Positions 26,536 through 35,315 of a stretch of DNA of 64,000 nt are shown piece after piece. Below the pieces are notes generated by a model. It made no database searches and was not told the DNA's origin. It was given only the letters and a program-made list of their open reading frames with translations. The stretch is from Shimia thalassica (GTDB lineage: Bacteria > Pseudomonadota > Alphaproteobacteria > Rhodobacterales > Rhodobacteraceae): the NCBI RefSeq assembly GCF_001458215.1, contig NZ_CYTW01000001.1:930001-994000 (forward strand). Direction: 5' to 3'. The position numbers and the translations under genes are program-made. Position 1 is the first letter of the stretch. Every line of letters starts with the position of its first letter.

Positions 26536-27492
26536 ATGAAACCTTTTAGCAAATTGGGCGCAATGGTCATGACCGGGGCGCTGGCAATGTCAGCAACGCT
26601 GGCACATGCCGACACAATCAAGATCGGGGTCAGCTATCCGACACCCACCCACGCGTGGGCTGCAGGTATGAACTGGCACGCAGAACAGGCTGAAAAACGG
26701 CTTGAGGCCTTATATCCGGATGTGGACATGATCCTAGTGAACTCTTCCGATCCAAGCGCACAGGCAAGTGCTCTGGAAGATCTGGTTTCGGTGCACAAGA
26801 TCGACGCATTGGTGGTTCTGCCTTTCGAGTCCGAGCCGCTGACTGATCCGGTGCTGAACGTCAAAAAGTCAGGCGCGTTGATCACAGTGGTGGATCGCGG
26901 CCTCAGCCAACCGGGTATCGAAGACATTTATGTAGCTGGCAACAATCCGGAACTGGGACGTGTTTCCGCACAATACATGAAGACCCGCCTGAAATCCGGT
27001 GACAACATTGTTGTGCTGCGCGGTATTCCAACATTGATCGACAATGAACGGTTTGATGCCTTCATGGCCGAAATGGAAGGATCGGGCGTAAACATTCTGG
27101 ATCACAAACACGCTAACTGGAACCGTGATGACGGCTTCGAAGTGATGCAGGATTTCCTGTCCCGTTTCCCAGATATCGATGCAGTCTGGGCACAGGATGA
27201 TGACATTGCAATTGGTGTAGTTGCAGCCCTCAAGCAGGCTGGTCGTGATGGCGACGGCATGTTTGTCGTCGGCGGTGCCGGCATGAAGGAAACGATCAAG
27301 GCGATCATGGATGGGGAAACACTTGTTCCTGTCGATGTGCTTTACCCGCCTTCCATGATTGCAACAGCGATGGACGTTACCGTTGCGGCGTTCAAGTCGA
27401 ACGGACCGGTTGCGGGCCGCTATATTCTTGGCGCGACACTGATCACGCCAGAGAACGCTGCCTCTTTCTACTTCCCGGATTCTCCCTTCTGA
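26536..27492 (+). CDS. Periplasmic sugar-binding protein of the ABC transporter
   Basis: This 318-aa protein starts at ATG 26536, with GGGAGGAG at 26523-26530 as a very strong ribosome site. A Sec signal peptide runs to about ATLAHADT. The mature protein is a type-I periplasmic binding fold (KIGVSYPTPTHAWAAGMNWHAEQ; VDRGLSQPGIEDIYVAGNNPELGRVSAQYM; VWAQDDDIAIGVVAALKQAGR), close to ribose and sugar-alcohol binders. The ligand is not identified. The catabolic genes downstream suggest a cyclitol, unusual hexose or pentitol. A strong hairpin follows the stop codon. Confidence 0.9.
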   Translation: MKPFSKLGAMVMTGALAMSATLAHADTIKIGVSYPTPTHAWAAGMNWHAEQAEKRLEALYPDVDMILVNSSDPSAQASALEDLVSVHKIDALVVLPFESEPLTDPVLNVKKSGALITVVDRGLSQPGIEDIYVAGNNPELGRVSAQYMKTRLKSGDNIVVLRGIPTLIDNERFDAFMAEMEGSGVNILDHKHANWNRDDGFEVMQDFLSRFPDIDAVWAQDDDIAIGVVAALKQAGRDGDGMFVVGGAGMKETIKAIMDGETLVPVDVLYPPSMIATAMDVTVAAFKSNGPVAGRYILGATLITPENAASFYFPDSPF

Positions 27493-27511
27493 GAAGTTGA
27501 AACTGTGCATC

Positions 27512-27539
27512 GGGAAAGAGGCGCGTTTGCCTCTTTCCC
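27512..27539 (+). other. Intra-operon hairpin after the binding-protein gene
   Basis: A perfect 11-bp stem (GGGAAAGAGGC / GCCTCTTTCCC) with a 6-nt loop is followed directly by ACATTGGAGG, the ribosome site of the next gene, with no T tract. It is more likely an mRNA 3' stabiliser or processing site than a terminator. Confidence 0.75.
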
Positions 27540-27557
27540 ACATTGGAGGATGAATTC

Positions 27558-28622
27558 ATGAAAAACCTTAAAGGTCCGGCTCTGTTTCTGGCTCAATTCG
27601 CGGGAGATGACGCGCCATTCAACAGCTGGAACAGCATTACAAAATGGGCTGCGGACTGCGGCTACAAAGGGGTCCAGATCCCAAGCTGGGATGAGCGTAT
27701 CTTTGATCTGGGCAAGGCCGCGAGTTCACGATCCTATTGTGAGGAACTTGTCGGGGTCGCGCGCGAAAACGGCGTTGAGATTACCGAGCTTTCGACCCAT
27801 CTTCAGGGACAGCTGGTCGCGGTGCATCCGGCATATGACACAGCGTTTGACGGGTTTGCGGCACCTCAGGTGCGGGGCAATCCCAAAGCGCGACAGGCAT
27901 GGGCCGTAGAGCAGGTCAAACTGGCCATCACGGCAAGCTATAACCTTGGCATCGGGGCACACGCGACATTTTCAGGAGCGTTGGCCTGGCCTTATCTTTA
28001 CCCGTGGCCCCAGCGCCCGCCGGGATTGGTTGAAGCGGCCTTTGATGAGCTGGCCGCGCGATGGCGCCCTATTCTGGATCACGCCGACACGATGGGCGTG
28101 GATGTGTGTTATGAAATTCACCCTGGTGAAGATCTTCATGACGGGGTGACGTTCGAAATGTTTCTGGAACGGGTCGGCAACCATCCACGTGCCAATATGC
28201 TCTATGATCCATCGCATTATGTCCTGCAGTGTCTGGATTATCTTGACAATATTGACATCTACAAAGACCGGATCAAAATGTTTCACGTCAAAGATGCCGA
28301 GTTCAATCCAACCGGGCGACAGGGCGTTTATTCAGGATATCAATCTTGGGTGGATCGCGCGGGACGGTTCCGGTCGCTTGGCGACGGGCAGGTCGATTTC
28401 GGAGCGATCTTTTCCAAGATGGCTGCCAATGATTTTGACGGCTGGGCTGTTGTGGAATGGGAATGCTGCCTGAAACATCCCGAAGACGGCGCCCGCGAAG
28501 GGGCGCAGTTTGTCAAAGACCACATTATCCGCGTGACCGAAAAAGCCTTTGATGACTTTGCCGACGGCGGCACGGATGACGCGGCCAATAGCAGAATGCT
28601 TGGGCTGGAGGTGGGTTCATGA
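27558..28622 (+). CDS. Sugar phosphate isomerase/epimerase-like TIM-barrel protein
   Basis: This 354-aa protein starts at ATG 27558 with GGAGGA 7 bp upstream. It belongs to the AP-endonuclease-2/xylose-isomerase-like barrel family (IolE, IolI, tagatose epimerase relatives). Metal ligand segments visible are VDVCYEIHPGEDLHDG (Glu, His), NMLYDPSHYVLQ (Asp, His), KMFHVKDAEF (His, Asp) and WAVVEWECC (Glu). At 354 residues it is longer than IolE, with an insertion carrying YLYPWPQRPPG. It overlaps the dehydrogenase gene by 4 bp. It probably isomerises or dehydrates the keto-sugar made by that enzyme. Confidence 0.85.
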   Translation: MKNLKGPALFLAQFAGDDAPFNSWNSITKWAADCGYKGVQIPSWDERIFDLGKAASSRSYCEELVGVARENGVEITELSTHLQGQLVAVHPAYDTAFDGFAAPQVRGNPKARQAWAVEQVKLAITASYNLGIGAHATFSGALAWPYLYPWPQRPPGLVEAAFDELAARWRPILDHADTMGVDVCYEIHPGEDLHDGVTFEMFLERVGNHPRANMLYDPSHYVLQCLDYLDNIDIYKDRIKMFHVKDAEFNPTGRQGVYSGYQSWVDRAGRFRSLGDGQVDFGAIFSKMAANDFDGWAVVEWECCLKHPEDGAREGAQFVKDHIIRVTEKAFDDFADGGTDDAANSRMLGLEVGS

Positions 28623-29767
28623 CCGGGCAGGGACCTCTCAAACTGGGTATGGTGGGCGGTGGCAATGATGCCTTTATCGGCGCGGTCCACCGCATTGCCG
28701 CGCGTATCGATGGCGAGTTCACGCTTGTGGCGGGGGCGTTGTCGTCTACGCCGGAACGGGCGCAGGCCTCTGGCGCGGCTTTGGGGCTGGCAGAAGACCG
28801 CATTTATGACGACTTCAAAGCGATGGCGATCCGCGAGGCTCGCCTGAAAGAGGGGATAGATGCCGTGGCAATCGTGACGCCGAACCACATGCACTATCCC
28901 GCTGCCCGCGAGTTCCTGAAACGTGGCATCCACGTTATCTGTGACAAGCCTTTGACGGCGACATTGAGCGAAGCCAAAAAGCTGGTCAAGGCAGCACAAG
29001 AATCCGAAGCGTTGTTTGTTCTGACACACAATTACACCGGATATCCCATGATCCGTCAGGCCCGCCAGATGATTGCCGAAGGTGCCTTGGGGGATCTTCG
29101 CGTGGTGCAGGCCGAATATCCGCAGGACTGGTTGACCGAAGCGGAAGAGGCCCAAGACAACAAACAGGCCGAGTGGCGTACCGATCCCGCGCGATCGGGG
29201 GCCGGTGGGTGTGTCGGGGATATCGGCACGCATGCGTTCAACTTGTTGAGCTTTGTGACAGGTCTGAAAACAGAGAGCCTTGCCGCCGATCTGCAAACCT
29301 TTGTGCCTGGCAGGCGGTTGGACGACAATGTGCATGTGATGATGCGGTTCAACGGTGGGGCACGCGGCATGCTGTGGTCCAGTCAGGTCGCCCCCGGAAA
29401 TGAAAACGCTTTGAAGCTTCGCGTTTACGGCTCCAAGGGGGGATTGGAGTGGGCGCAAGAGGATCCGAACTATTTGTGGTTCACCCCGTTTGGAGAGCCA
29501 AAGCGCCTGCTGACGCGCGGCGGGGTCGGCGCCACGGGTGTTGCCGAGCGCCTGACGCGCACACCGGGAGGGCACCCCGAAGGGTATCTGGAAGGGTTCG
29601 CAAATATCTATAGCGAGGCGGCGACGGCCATACGTGCCAAAAACGCCGGTGATCACATTCCGGCCGACCTTCATTTCCCAACTGTGGAAGACGGTTTGGC
29701 GGGCGTGCAGTTCATTGACGCCTGTGTCAGGTCGTCAAACCGAAATGGTGCCTGGACATCGTTTTAA
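28619..29767 (+). CDS. Gfo/Idh/MocA-family NAD(P)-dependent dehydrogenase
   Basis: This 382-aa protein has the N-terminal Rossmann motif LGMVGGGNDAFIGAVHR. The catalytic Lys lies in VICDKPLTATLSEAKKL (DKP in place of the usual EKP), with the preceding VTPNHMHYPAA loop. The C-terminal domain has GDIGTHAFNLLSFVTG, with the His that often assists hydride transfer. Relatives oxidise myo-inositol, glucose or galactosides. Together with the TIM-barrel isomerase it forms a two-step entry pathway for the imported sugar. A bidirectional terminator follows. Confidence 0.9.
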   Translation: MTGQGPLKLGMVGGGNDAFIGAVHRIAARIDGEFTLVAGALSSTPERAQASGAALGLAEDRIYDDFKAMAIREARLKEGIDAVAIVTPNHMHYPAAREFLKRGIHVICDKPLTATLSEAKKLVKAAQESEALFVLTHNYTGYPMIRQARQMIAEGALGDLRVVQAEYPQDWLTEAEEAQDNKQAEWRTDPARSGAGGCVGDIGTHAFNLLSFVTGLKTESLAADLQTFVPGRRLDDNVHVMMRFNGGARGMLWSSQVAPGNENALKLRVYGSKGGLEWAQEDPNYLWFTPFGEPKRLLTRGGVGATGVAERLTRTPGGHPEGYLEGFANIYSEAATAIRAKNAGDHIPADLHFPTVEDGLAGVQFIDACVRSSNRNGAWTSF

Positions 29768-29785
29768 GTGAACGTTGAAGAAAAA

Positions 29786-29816
29786 GGGGCTCGCCTTGGA
29801 TGGCGGGCCCCATTTT
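29786..29816. terminator. Bidirectional terminator between convergent operons
   Basis: A 10-bp stem, GGGGCTCGCC / GGCGGGCCCC (one G-T pair), with loop TTGGAT is flanked by AAAAA on the left and ATTTTA on the right. It can stop the sugar ABC operon from the left and the glk operon from the right, where the reverse transcript ends in TTTTT. Confidence 0.85.
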
Positions 29817-30747
29817 ATGTGGAGTGTTGGTCCAGCAAGACCCGCAAACACCCTTGCAAGGCGGCGGCGTCGTCTTCGATCAGGGAAATCGGGATTTCTG
29901 ACAGGTCGGCAACGCGGACCGCGCCAGACAGATAGGTTTGCAGAAAGGTGTCAAAGCTGGCTTGGGTCAAAATGCTGCGTGCGACACTGCCTGCGAAAAC
30001 CAAACCAGCGCGCGGCATATACTGATAGATCAATTGACGGCTCAAGAGACCAAGAACCCTTGCAAACAAAAGCGCTGAGGTTTCTGCGTCAGGGTCAGAC
30101 TGCGCGCCAAATCGTGTCATAATTTCGCGGCTTGAAAGCTTTTTTCCGCTAACGCCATGATACATGCGCTCAAACCCCGAACCACAAAGCCAGTCTTCGA
30201 CACGGGTGAAATCCGCGACTTGTGGCCCAAGGATGTCGCGCAGCGCCTGCCAGACCGTGATCGGCAGGGCGGCGTGGCCCAATTCGGCCTCGAAAGCGAT
30301 TGTTTTGCCATCATCCGTGCGCTTGGAGAGGCTGACGTTGAACCCGGTTCCAATGCCAACAACAAGGCTTTGCGTCGCAGACGCCGCTGCGCCGGGGCCG
30401 CCAAGGTGCGTCATCTCCAAAGAGGGAAGTGCGTGGCTGAGTGCCGAAAGGTCATTTACCAACAGAACCCGATCCGTGCCGAGTTTGCATTGTAATTTAG
30501 CGCTTTCAAAAACCCAGTCGCGATTGGTCAAAGACGCACGGGTTGCACCGACGGGACCTGCAATTGCAAGACATACGTCGGCAATGCTCTGCGTGCCGAG
30601 TTCAGGCAGATAGAGGTCCAAGACGTCTTCGAACTTTGAAAATCCGGCATTATCGAAATGGCGCTGGGTGCCATGGCGCACACCTGTGTGATCCGCCAAC
30701 GCAAGGCGCGTGTTCGTCCCTCCGATGTCGCCCACCAGATAGGTCAT
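29815..30747 (-). CDS. glk: Glucokinase (Glk family)
   Basis: This 310-aa protein starts at the ATG ending at 30747, with AAAAGGAATGG upstream. The phosphate-binding N-terminus is YLVGDIGGTNTRLALAD. The sugar-binding segment holds VLLVNDLSALSHALPS, and a second nucleotide loop is VVGIGTGFNVS. The family glucose-site Glu and His appear in EAELGHAALPI, and adenosine contacts in GLVFAGSVARSIL. It is the last gene of the xylF-xylH-ATPase operon, 22 bp after the ATPase gene. Sugars entering by that transporter, or glucose released with them, could thus be phosphorylated. Length and motifs fit Glk rather than ROK kinases. Confidence 0.88.
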   Translation of the reverse strand: MTYLVGDIGGTNTRLALADHTGVRHGTQRHFDNAGFSKFEDVLDLYLPELGTQSIADVCLAIAGPVGATRASLTNRDWVFESAKLQCKLGTDRVLLVNDLSALSHALPSLEMTHLGGPGAAASATQSLVVGIGTGFNVSLSKRTDDGKTIAFEAELGHAALPITVWQALRDILGPQVADFTRVEDWLCGSGFERMYHGVSGKKLSSREIMTRFGAQSDPDAETSALLFARVLGLLSRQLIYQYMPRAGLVFAGSVARSILTQASFDTFLQTYLSGAVRVADLSEIPISLIEDDAAALQGCLRVLLDQHST

Positions 30748-30769
30748 TCTACCATTCCTTTTCGCGGGT

Positions 30770-31522
30770 CTAACATTCAACGCCTTCGGGTTTCTTGCCC
30801 AGAATAATCATGCCCAACAGGTCGTCATCTGTGACATCGTCGACATCGACAACCCCGACAAGTTTTCCGTTTTTCATCACGCTGGCCCGATCACAAAGAT
30901 GCATCACGTCGTGAATGTCGTGGCTGATCAGGAAAATTCCGATGCCTTCCGCTTTAAGTTGCTCGATCAATTCCGAAACCATTTTTGTTTCATGGGGACC
31001 GAGCGCAGCCGTCGGTTCGTCCATGATCAGGATCTTGGCATTGAAATAGACCGCGCGTGCAATCGCAACGGATTGGCGCTGACCACCTGACAGGGCAGAT
31101 ACCGGCTCGCTGAACTTTTGAAAGTTCGGATTGAGCCGTGCCATAATCTTGCGCGTTTCCGCTTCCATGGCATCGTCATCGACCAGACCGAAAGGGGTCA
31201 CAAGCTCGCGCCCGAGGAACAGGTTTGAGGCCGCATCCAGATTGTCGGCCAAGGCCAGTGTCTGATAGATCGTTTCTATCTGATGTGCGCGTGCGTCACG
31301 CGGATTGTTAATCTCGACTTTATTGCCATTAATCAGGATTTCACCGCTGTCGGCCTGATAGGCCCCCGATAAGATCTTGATCAGAGTGGATTTTCCGGCA
31401 CCGTTGTGCCCCAGAAGACCCACAACCTCGCCGGGGTGAAGATCGACGCTCACATGGTCGACAGCATGGACCCCCCCGAAGGAGATACAGATGTCGCGCA
31501 TTTCAACAAGAGGAGAGGTCAT
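30770..31522 (-). CDS. Xylose-type ABC transporter ATPase, single domain
   Basis: This 250-aa ATPase has Walker [16 protein letters not shown], signature [14 protein letters not shown] and Walker [13 protein letters not shown], then the H-loop ISHDIHDV. Classical XylG has two fused domains and about 510 residues. This single-domain form resembles FrcA of rhizobial fructose systems and must work as a homodimer. It abuts the permease start (1-bp overlap at 31522) and is followed by glk. The symbol xylG is avoided because of the different architecture. Confidence 0.9.
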   Translation of the reverse strand: MTSPLVEMRDICISFGGVHAVDHVSVDLHPGEVVGLLGHNGAGKSTLIKILSGAYQADSGEILINGNKVEINNPRDARAHQIETIYQTLALADNLDAASNLFLGRELVTPFGLVDDDAMEAETRKIMARLNPNFQKFSEPVSALSGGQRQSVAIARAVYFNAKILIMDEPTAALGPHETKMVSELIEQLKAEGIGIFLISHDIHDVMHLCDRASVMKNGKLVGVVDVDDVTDDDLLGMIILGKKPEGVEC

Positions 31523-32823
31523 CAGGCAGCTCCAGTCCGTTTACGATAGATGATGTCGATAAGAACGGCCAACACAAGGACCGCGCCCACCACGATGTTT
31601 TGCAAAGGGGCGTCCACGCCAACCATGGCCATGCCAGACTGCAATGACTGCATGATCAAAGCGCCGAGAATGGCACCGTGGATGGTGCCAACGCCACCAG
31701 CCAGCGCCGTTCCGCCAATGACCGCTGCTGCGATGACGCGCAATTCGTCCAGTGTACCAATGTCGTTCGAGTGGTTGGTCAACCGGGCAGAGGCGACAAC
31801 CGCCGACAGGGCGCAAAGTGCCCCCATCAGGGCGAAAATCTTGACCGTCAACAGGCGTGTGTTGATCCCCGAAAGTTCGGCGGCGTCCGGATTGCCTCCG
31901 GTTGCGAAAATATAGCGCCCCAAACGTGTGCGCTGGGCCACGATGGTCATGCCGATTGCAATCGCCACCAGCACGAGAACCGAAATCGGAATGCCGTAGG
32001 CTTGGGTAAAGCCCTCTGGCATGACTTCGCCGCTGGCCTCAAACATGCGCTGGAGTTTGCGCGTGGGCACGTCATAGGCATTCAGTGTCGCCACAAAACC
32101 CAAGATGGCTGTGGCTGCAATGCCGGCCAGTGCGAATTCTGCCCACAAAGGTTTGACGGCAAACCCGTGTTTCACCTTGTTGCGCCGTGCGTTGTAAAGG
32201 CCGAACAGCGCGACGGCGGTGGCAATCACGCCAACAATCCAGGATCCTGATGCACCAAGCGTGCCATTGATCCCGCCGAATTTTTGAAAAGTGGGGTCCA
32301 GAGGACCGATGGTTTTGCCGCTGGTCAGGTACCACGCGACATTGCGCCAGACCAGCAGGCCGCCAAGTGTGACGATAAAGGCGGGAATGGTCAGATATCC
32401 CACCAGAAAGCCGTGGAACGCCCCGATTGTGGTGCCGGCGATCACACCAACAAGAATTGTGATCCACGGGGTCAGGGCATTGTCAAAACCTAGGCCAAGC
32501 CAATGTGGCAAAAGCTGTGTTTGCATCATCGCCATGATCGCCGAACAGGTCGCAAGCAAAGCTCCGACGCTAAGATCGATATGGCGGGTCACGATCACGA
32601 AAACCATGCCCGTGGCCATGATCGCAACGGAAACGGTCTGGATCGTGAGGTTGAAAATATTCCGCGGGGTGAGAAAGCGCCCGCCGGTTGCGATATCAAA
32701 ACCAACGCAAAGGATGACAAAGGCGCCGACCATGCCCAACAGGCGCAAGTCGATTTCCAGTGTTTGAAAGAAACCGCGTTTTTTCTTGTCGAGTGATGTG
32801 TCTGGAGTGTCTGTCTGGGACAT
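31522..32823 (-). CDS. xylH: Xylose ABC transporter permease
   Basis: This 433-aa membrane protein is longer than the usual CUT2 permease because of extra central helices (about residues 200-260), the pattern of XylH. Segments seen include a first helix [21 protein letters not shown], the [24 protein letters not shown] motif, [20 protein letters not shown], and a late [25 protein letters not shown]. The preceding binding protein is clearly XylF-like. A strong hairpin sits in the 69-bp gap between them. Confidence 0.9.
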   Translation of the reverse strand: MSQTDTPDTSLDKKKRGFFQTLEIDLRLLGMVGAFVILCVGFDIATGGRFLTPRNIFNLTIQTVSVAIMATGMVFVIVTRHIDLSVGALLATCSAIMAMMQTQLLPHWLGLGFDNALTPWITILVGVIAGTTIGAFHGFLVGYLTIPAFIVTLGGLLVWRNVAWYLTSGKTIGPLDPTFQKFGGINGTLGASGSWIVGVIATAVALFGLYNARRNKVKHGFAVKPLWAEFALAGIAATAILGFVATLNAYDVPTRKLQRMFEASGEVMPEGFTQAYGIPISVLVLVAIAIGMTIVAQRTRLGRYIFATGGNPDAAELSGINTRLLTVKIFALMGALCALSAVVASARLTNHSNDIGTLDELRVIAAAVIGGTALAGGVGTIHGAILGALIMQSLQSGMAMVGVDAPLQNIVVGAVLVLAVLIDIIYRKRTGAA

Positions 32824-32853
32824 GGGAATACCCTGTCAAAAGAGGTTGTTAAA

Positions 32854-32884
32854 GCTTTCGTCCCGAACGGGCCGGGACGAAAGC
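32854..32884 (-). other. Intra-operon hairpin after xylF
   Basis: A perfect 12-bp stem (GCTTTCGTCCCG / CGGGACGAAAGC) with a 7-nt loop starts 8 bp past the xylF stop on the minus strand. Only three T follow, so termination should be partial at most. It is probably a 3' stabiliser of the xylF message. Confidence 0.75.
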
Positions 32885-32892
32885 AAGTCACA

Positions 32893-33918
32893 TTAGTTGC
32901 AAGGCGCAGGGCCACTGGAAACACCCTGACACAGGGCGTCTTTGGTGATCCAACCCGCATCTACAACAGCAGACAGGTTGTCTTTGGTGACTGGAACAGG
33001 GGCCAGGAATTTGGCTGTCATGGCCGTGCCAGCAGGAGAGGTCCAGCTGCCTGCGCCGTCGACGTCACCCATGGCGCTTCCACCTGCCAAAGCGACGGCA
33101 ATTTCGCCAGCAGCCTTGCCCAGTTCACGGGCGTCTTTCCAGACAGATACGGTTTGATGTCCCTTTGCCACGCGGTTCAAGGCAGCATGATCGCCGTCCT
33201 GACCGGATACAGGAATGCCTTCCATGCCCTGTGCCGTCAGAGCCGCCACAACGCCACCGGCGGTGCCGTCGTTCGAAGCGACAACAGCGTCAACGCCGTT
33301 GTTTGTTGCGGTCAGGATTTGTTCCATGTTGCGCTGGGCGTTGGCGGGCAGCCAGCCGTCTGTATAGGCTTCTCCGACGATTTCGATGTCACCTGCGTCA
33401 ATTGCGGCCTGAATGATTTCTTGCTGGCCACCGCGCAGGAAGTCTGCGTTTGGATCTGTCGGAGACCCTTTGATCATGACATAGCGGCCTTTGGGCATTT
33501 CCGAAAACACGGCGCGGGCCTGCATGCGTCCGACTTCGACATTGTCGAACGTCAGATAGAAGGCACGCGGGTCTTCAATCAGGCGGTCATATCCAACGAC
33601 CGGAACACCTTCGTCTGACGCTGCCTGTACCGCTGGTCCAATGGCCTGTGCGTCTTGTGCCAGAATGATCAGAGCATCTGCGCCTTGTGCGATCAGGCTT
33701 TCAACATCCGACAGTTGTTTGGATGCCGAGCTTTGCGCATCCGAAGAGATGTACGTGGCGCCGGCGGCATCAAGCGCCGATTTGATCGCGGCCTCATCTG
33801 TTTTCCAGCGCTCTTCCTGAAAATTGGACCAGCTTACTCCGACAACCAGACTGTCGGCGAAAGCGGTTCCTCCCAAAAGCGTGCTGAAGACGACTGCAGC
33901 AGTGGTAAATAGTTTCAT
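32893..33918 (-). CDS. xylF: D-xylose-binding periplasmic protein
   Basis: This 341-aa protein starts at the ATG ending at 33918, with GGGAGGAAG upstream; the frame reaching 33954 is not used. The signal peptide is MKLFTTAAVVFSTLLGGTAFA. The mature part matches E. coli XylF closely in several blocks: ERWKTDEAAIKSALDAAGA, VVGYDRLIEDPRAFYLTFDN, MIKGSPTDPNADFLRGGQ, DGWLPANAQRNMEQILTA and DAVVASNDGTAGGVVAALTAQG. It delivers xylose to the XylH permease. Expression is expected to depend on xylose through the divergent ROK regulator. Confidence 0.94.
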   Translation of the reverse strand: MKLFTTAAVVFSTLLGGTAFADSLVVGVSWSNFQEERWKTDEAAIKSALDAAGATYISSDAQSSASKQLSDVESLIAQGADALIILAQDAQAIGPAVQAASDEGVPVVGYDRLIEDPRAFYLTFDNVEVGRMQARAVFSEMPKGRYVMIKGSPTDPNADFLRGGQQEIIQAAIDAGDIEIVGEAYTDGWLPANAQRNMEQILTATNNGVDAVVASNDGTAGGVVAALTAQGMEGIPVSGQDGDHAALNRVAKGHQTVSVWKDARELGKAAGEIAVALAGGSAMGDVDGAGSWTSPAGTAMTAKFLAPVPVTKDNLSAVVDAGWITKDALCQGVSSGPAPCN

Positions 33919-33990
33919 GATCTTCCTCCCTAGAATTCGTTGCCCGGCCCCCAAATGATGGTTCGGGGGCGGGCGGCCTCAGTGTTACCT

Positions 33991-34021
33991 AAATAAATTT
34001 GCAAATCAAATTAAATCAAAT
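33991..34021 (+). promoter_or_regulatory. Candidate ROK (XylR) operator in the divergent promoter region
   Basis: This AT-rich block between xylF and the ROK gene contains AATAAATTT (33992-34000), which runs into the perfect 10-bp palindrome ATTTGCAAAT (33997-34006). Two direct copies of AAATCAAAT follow (34003-34011 and 34013-34021), set 10 bp apart, one helical turn. AATAAATTT recurs upstream of xylB at 41927-41935. The region is the natural site for repression of xylF and autoregulation. Confidence 0.55.
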
Positions 34022-34103
34022 AGACTGGTGTTAAGGCCATATTCACGGCACGTTGAGGGGTGAATTTGGCTTTGAAGAACTGCGGTTATTTTTGGGGTAA
34101 GCT

Positions 34104-35315
34104 ATGGAAAAAACTAAGCTAATACCGAGCGAGATCCGCAGAAGTGGCAGGCGTGCCTTGTTGGCCGAGATCCGGCGCTACAAAAAAATTCCACGGATCG
34201 ATCTTTCCGAATCAACGGGAATCAGCCGCGCCACGGTGACGACAATCACCGCCGACCTTTTGAAAGAGGGGTTGATCGAAGAGGTGCGTTCAGAGACGCC
34301 CGAGAAGGACCTGCGGCGCGGGCGTCCCAAGGTGGATTTGAAAATTCGCGGCGCGGCCCATCATGTTGTGGGCATCAAGATTGCCAACAAGTCGCTGTCG
34401 ACCGTTCTTCATGATTTCGAGGGAATCCAGATCGCCGACCATGAAGTCGCTCTTGAAGAAAGCGTGTTTGAGGCGGACGCCCTTGCGGATGAGGTTTCGA
34501 AGGCCATCGAAGGCTTAACGTCCACAGCGGGTTTGAGCGCAGAGGAGGTCTCCGGCGTTGGTGTCGGGATCGCAGGAACTGTGGATGCCTTGCAAGGGTT
34601 TGTGTACTGGTCGCCTTCGCTGCATCAGCGCAACGTGGAACTGGGGCAGGTTCTTGAGGATCGCCTTGGGGTGCCAGTTTTTCTGGACAACGATGCGAAC
34701 CTTGTTGCTGTTGCCGAGCGCGCCTTTGGCTTGGCGAAAGAGAATTCCGATTTCATTGTCATCACGATCGAAAGCGGTGTTGGCATGGGCATCGTGATTG
34801 GCAATGAATTGTATCGCGGTAATCGCGGGTGCGGCGCCGAGTTGGGACATACCAAGGTGCAATTGGACGGCGCATTGTGTCGATGTGGCCAGCGCGGGTG
34901 CCTCGAAGCATATGTTGCGGACTATGCCCTGCTGCGCGAAGCCGGCATTTCCGGCAGGCACAAATCGGTATCCAAGGTCGAAGACCTTCTGAGCGCGGCG
35001 CGAGACGGCGATTCCGTCGCAAAGTCGATCGTGGATCGGGCCGGCCGTATGTTTGCCATGGGATTGGCCAATATCGTCAACATTTTCGACCCCGAACTGA
35101 TCATTCTTTCCGGAGAGCAGATGCACTCAGATCACCTCTATGCGTCAGAGGTCATTGACGCGATGCGCAATTCTGTCGTGCACATCGACAAACCCGGACC
35201 AGAAGTTGTGATCCACAAATGGGGGGATCTGATGTGGGCGCGCGGCGCGGCGGCGTTTGCCTTGGACGAGGTGTCCGAAATCGCGATCACCGGACATCGT
35301 GAAAATGCGCAATAG
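34104..35315 (+). CDS. xylR: ROK-family transcriptional regulator, probable XylR
   Basis: This 403-aa protein has an N-terminal winged helix (residues 10-70, RIDLSESTGISRATVTTITADLLKEGL) fused to a ROK sugar-kinase-like domain. The zinc motif is complete: the His in AELGHTKVQLD, then CRCGQRGCLEAY. The sugar site DNDANLVAVAERAFG is conserved, and so is the ESGVGMGIV nucleotide-type loop. It is divergent from xylF and sits within a xylose gene set, so it is called XylR by function. It should be a repressor released by xylose. Its last codons overlap the start of the next gene by 11 bp. Confidence 0.88.
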   Translation: MEKTKLIPSEIRRSGRRALLAEIRRYKKIPRIDLSESTGISRATVTTITADLLKEGLIEEVRSETPEKDLRRGRPKVDLKIRGAAHHVVGIKIANKSLSTVLHDFEGIQIADHEVALEESVFEADALADEVSKAIEGLTSTAGLSAEEVSGVGVGIAGTVDALQGFVYWSPSLHQRNVELGQVLEDRLGVPVFLDNDANLVAVAERAFGLAKENSDFIVITIESGVGMGIVIGNELYRGNRGCGAELGHTKVQLDGALCRCGQRGCLEAYVADYALLREAGISGRHKSVSKVEDLLSAARDGDSVAKSIVDRAGRMFAMGLANIVNIFDPELIILSGEQMHSDHLYASEVIDAMRNSVVHIDKPGPEVVIHKWGDLMWARGAAAFALDEVSEIAITGHRENAQ

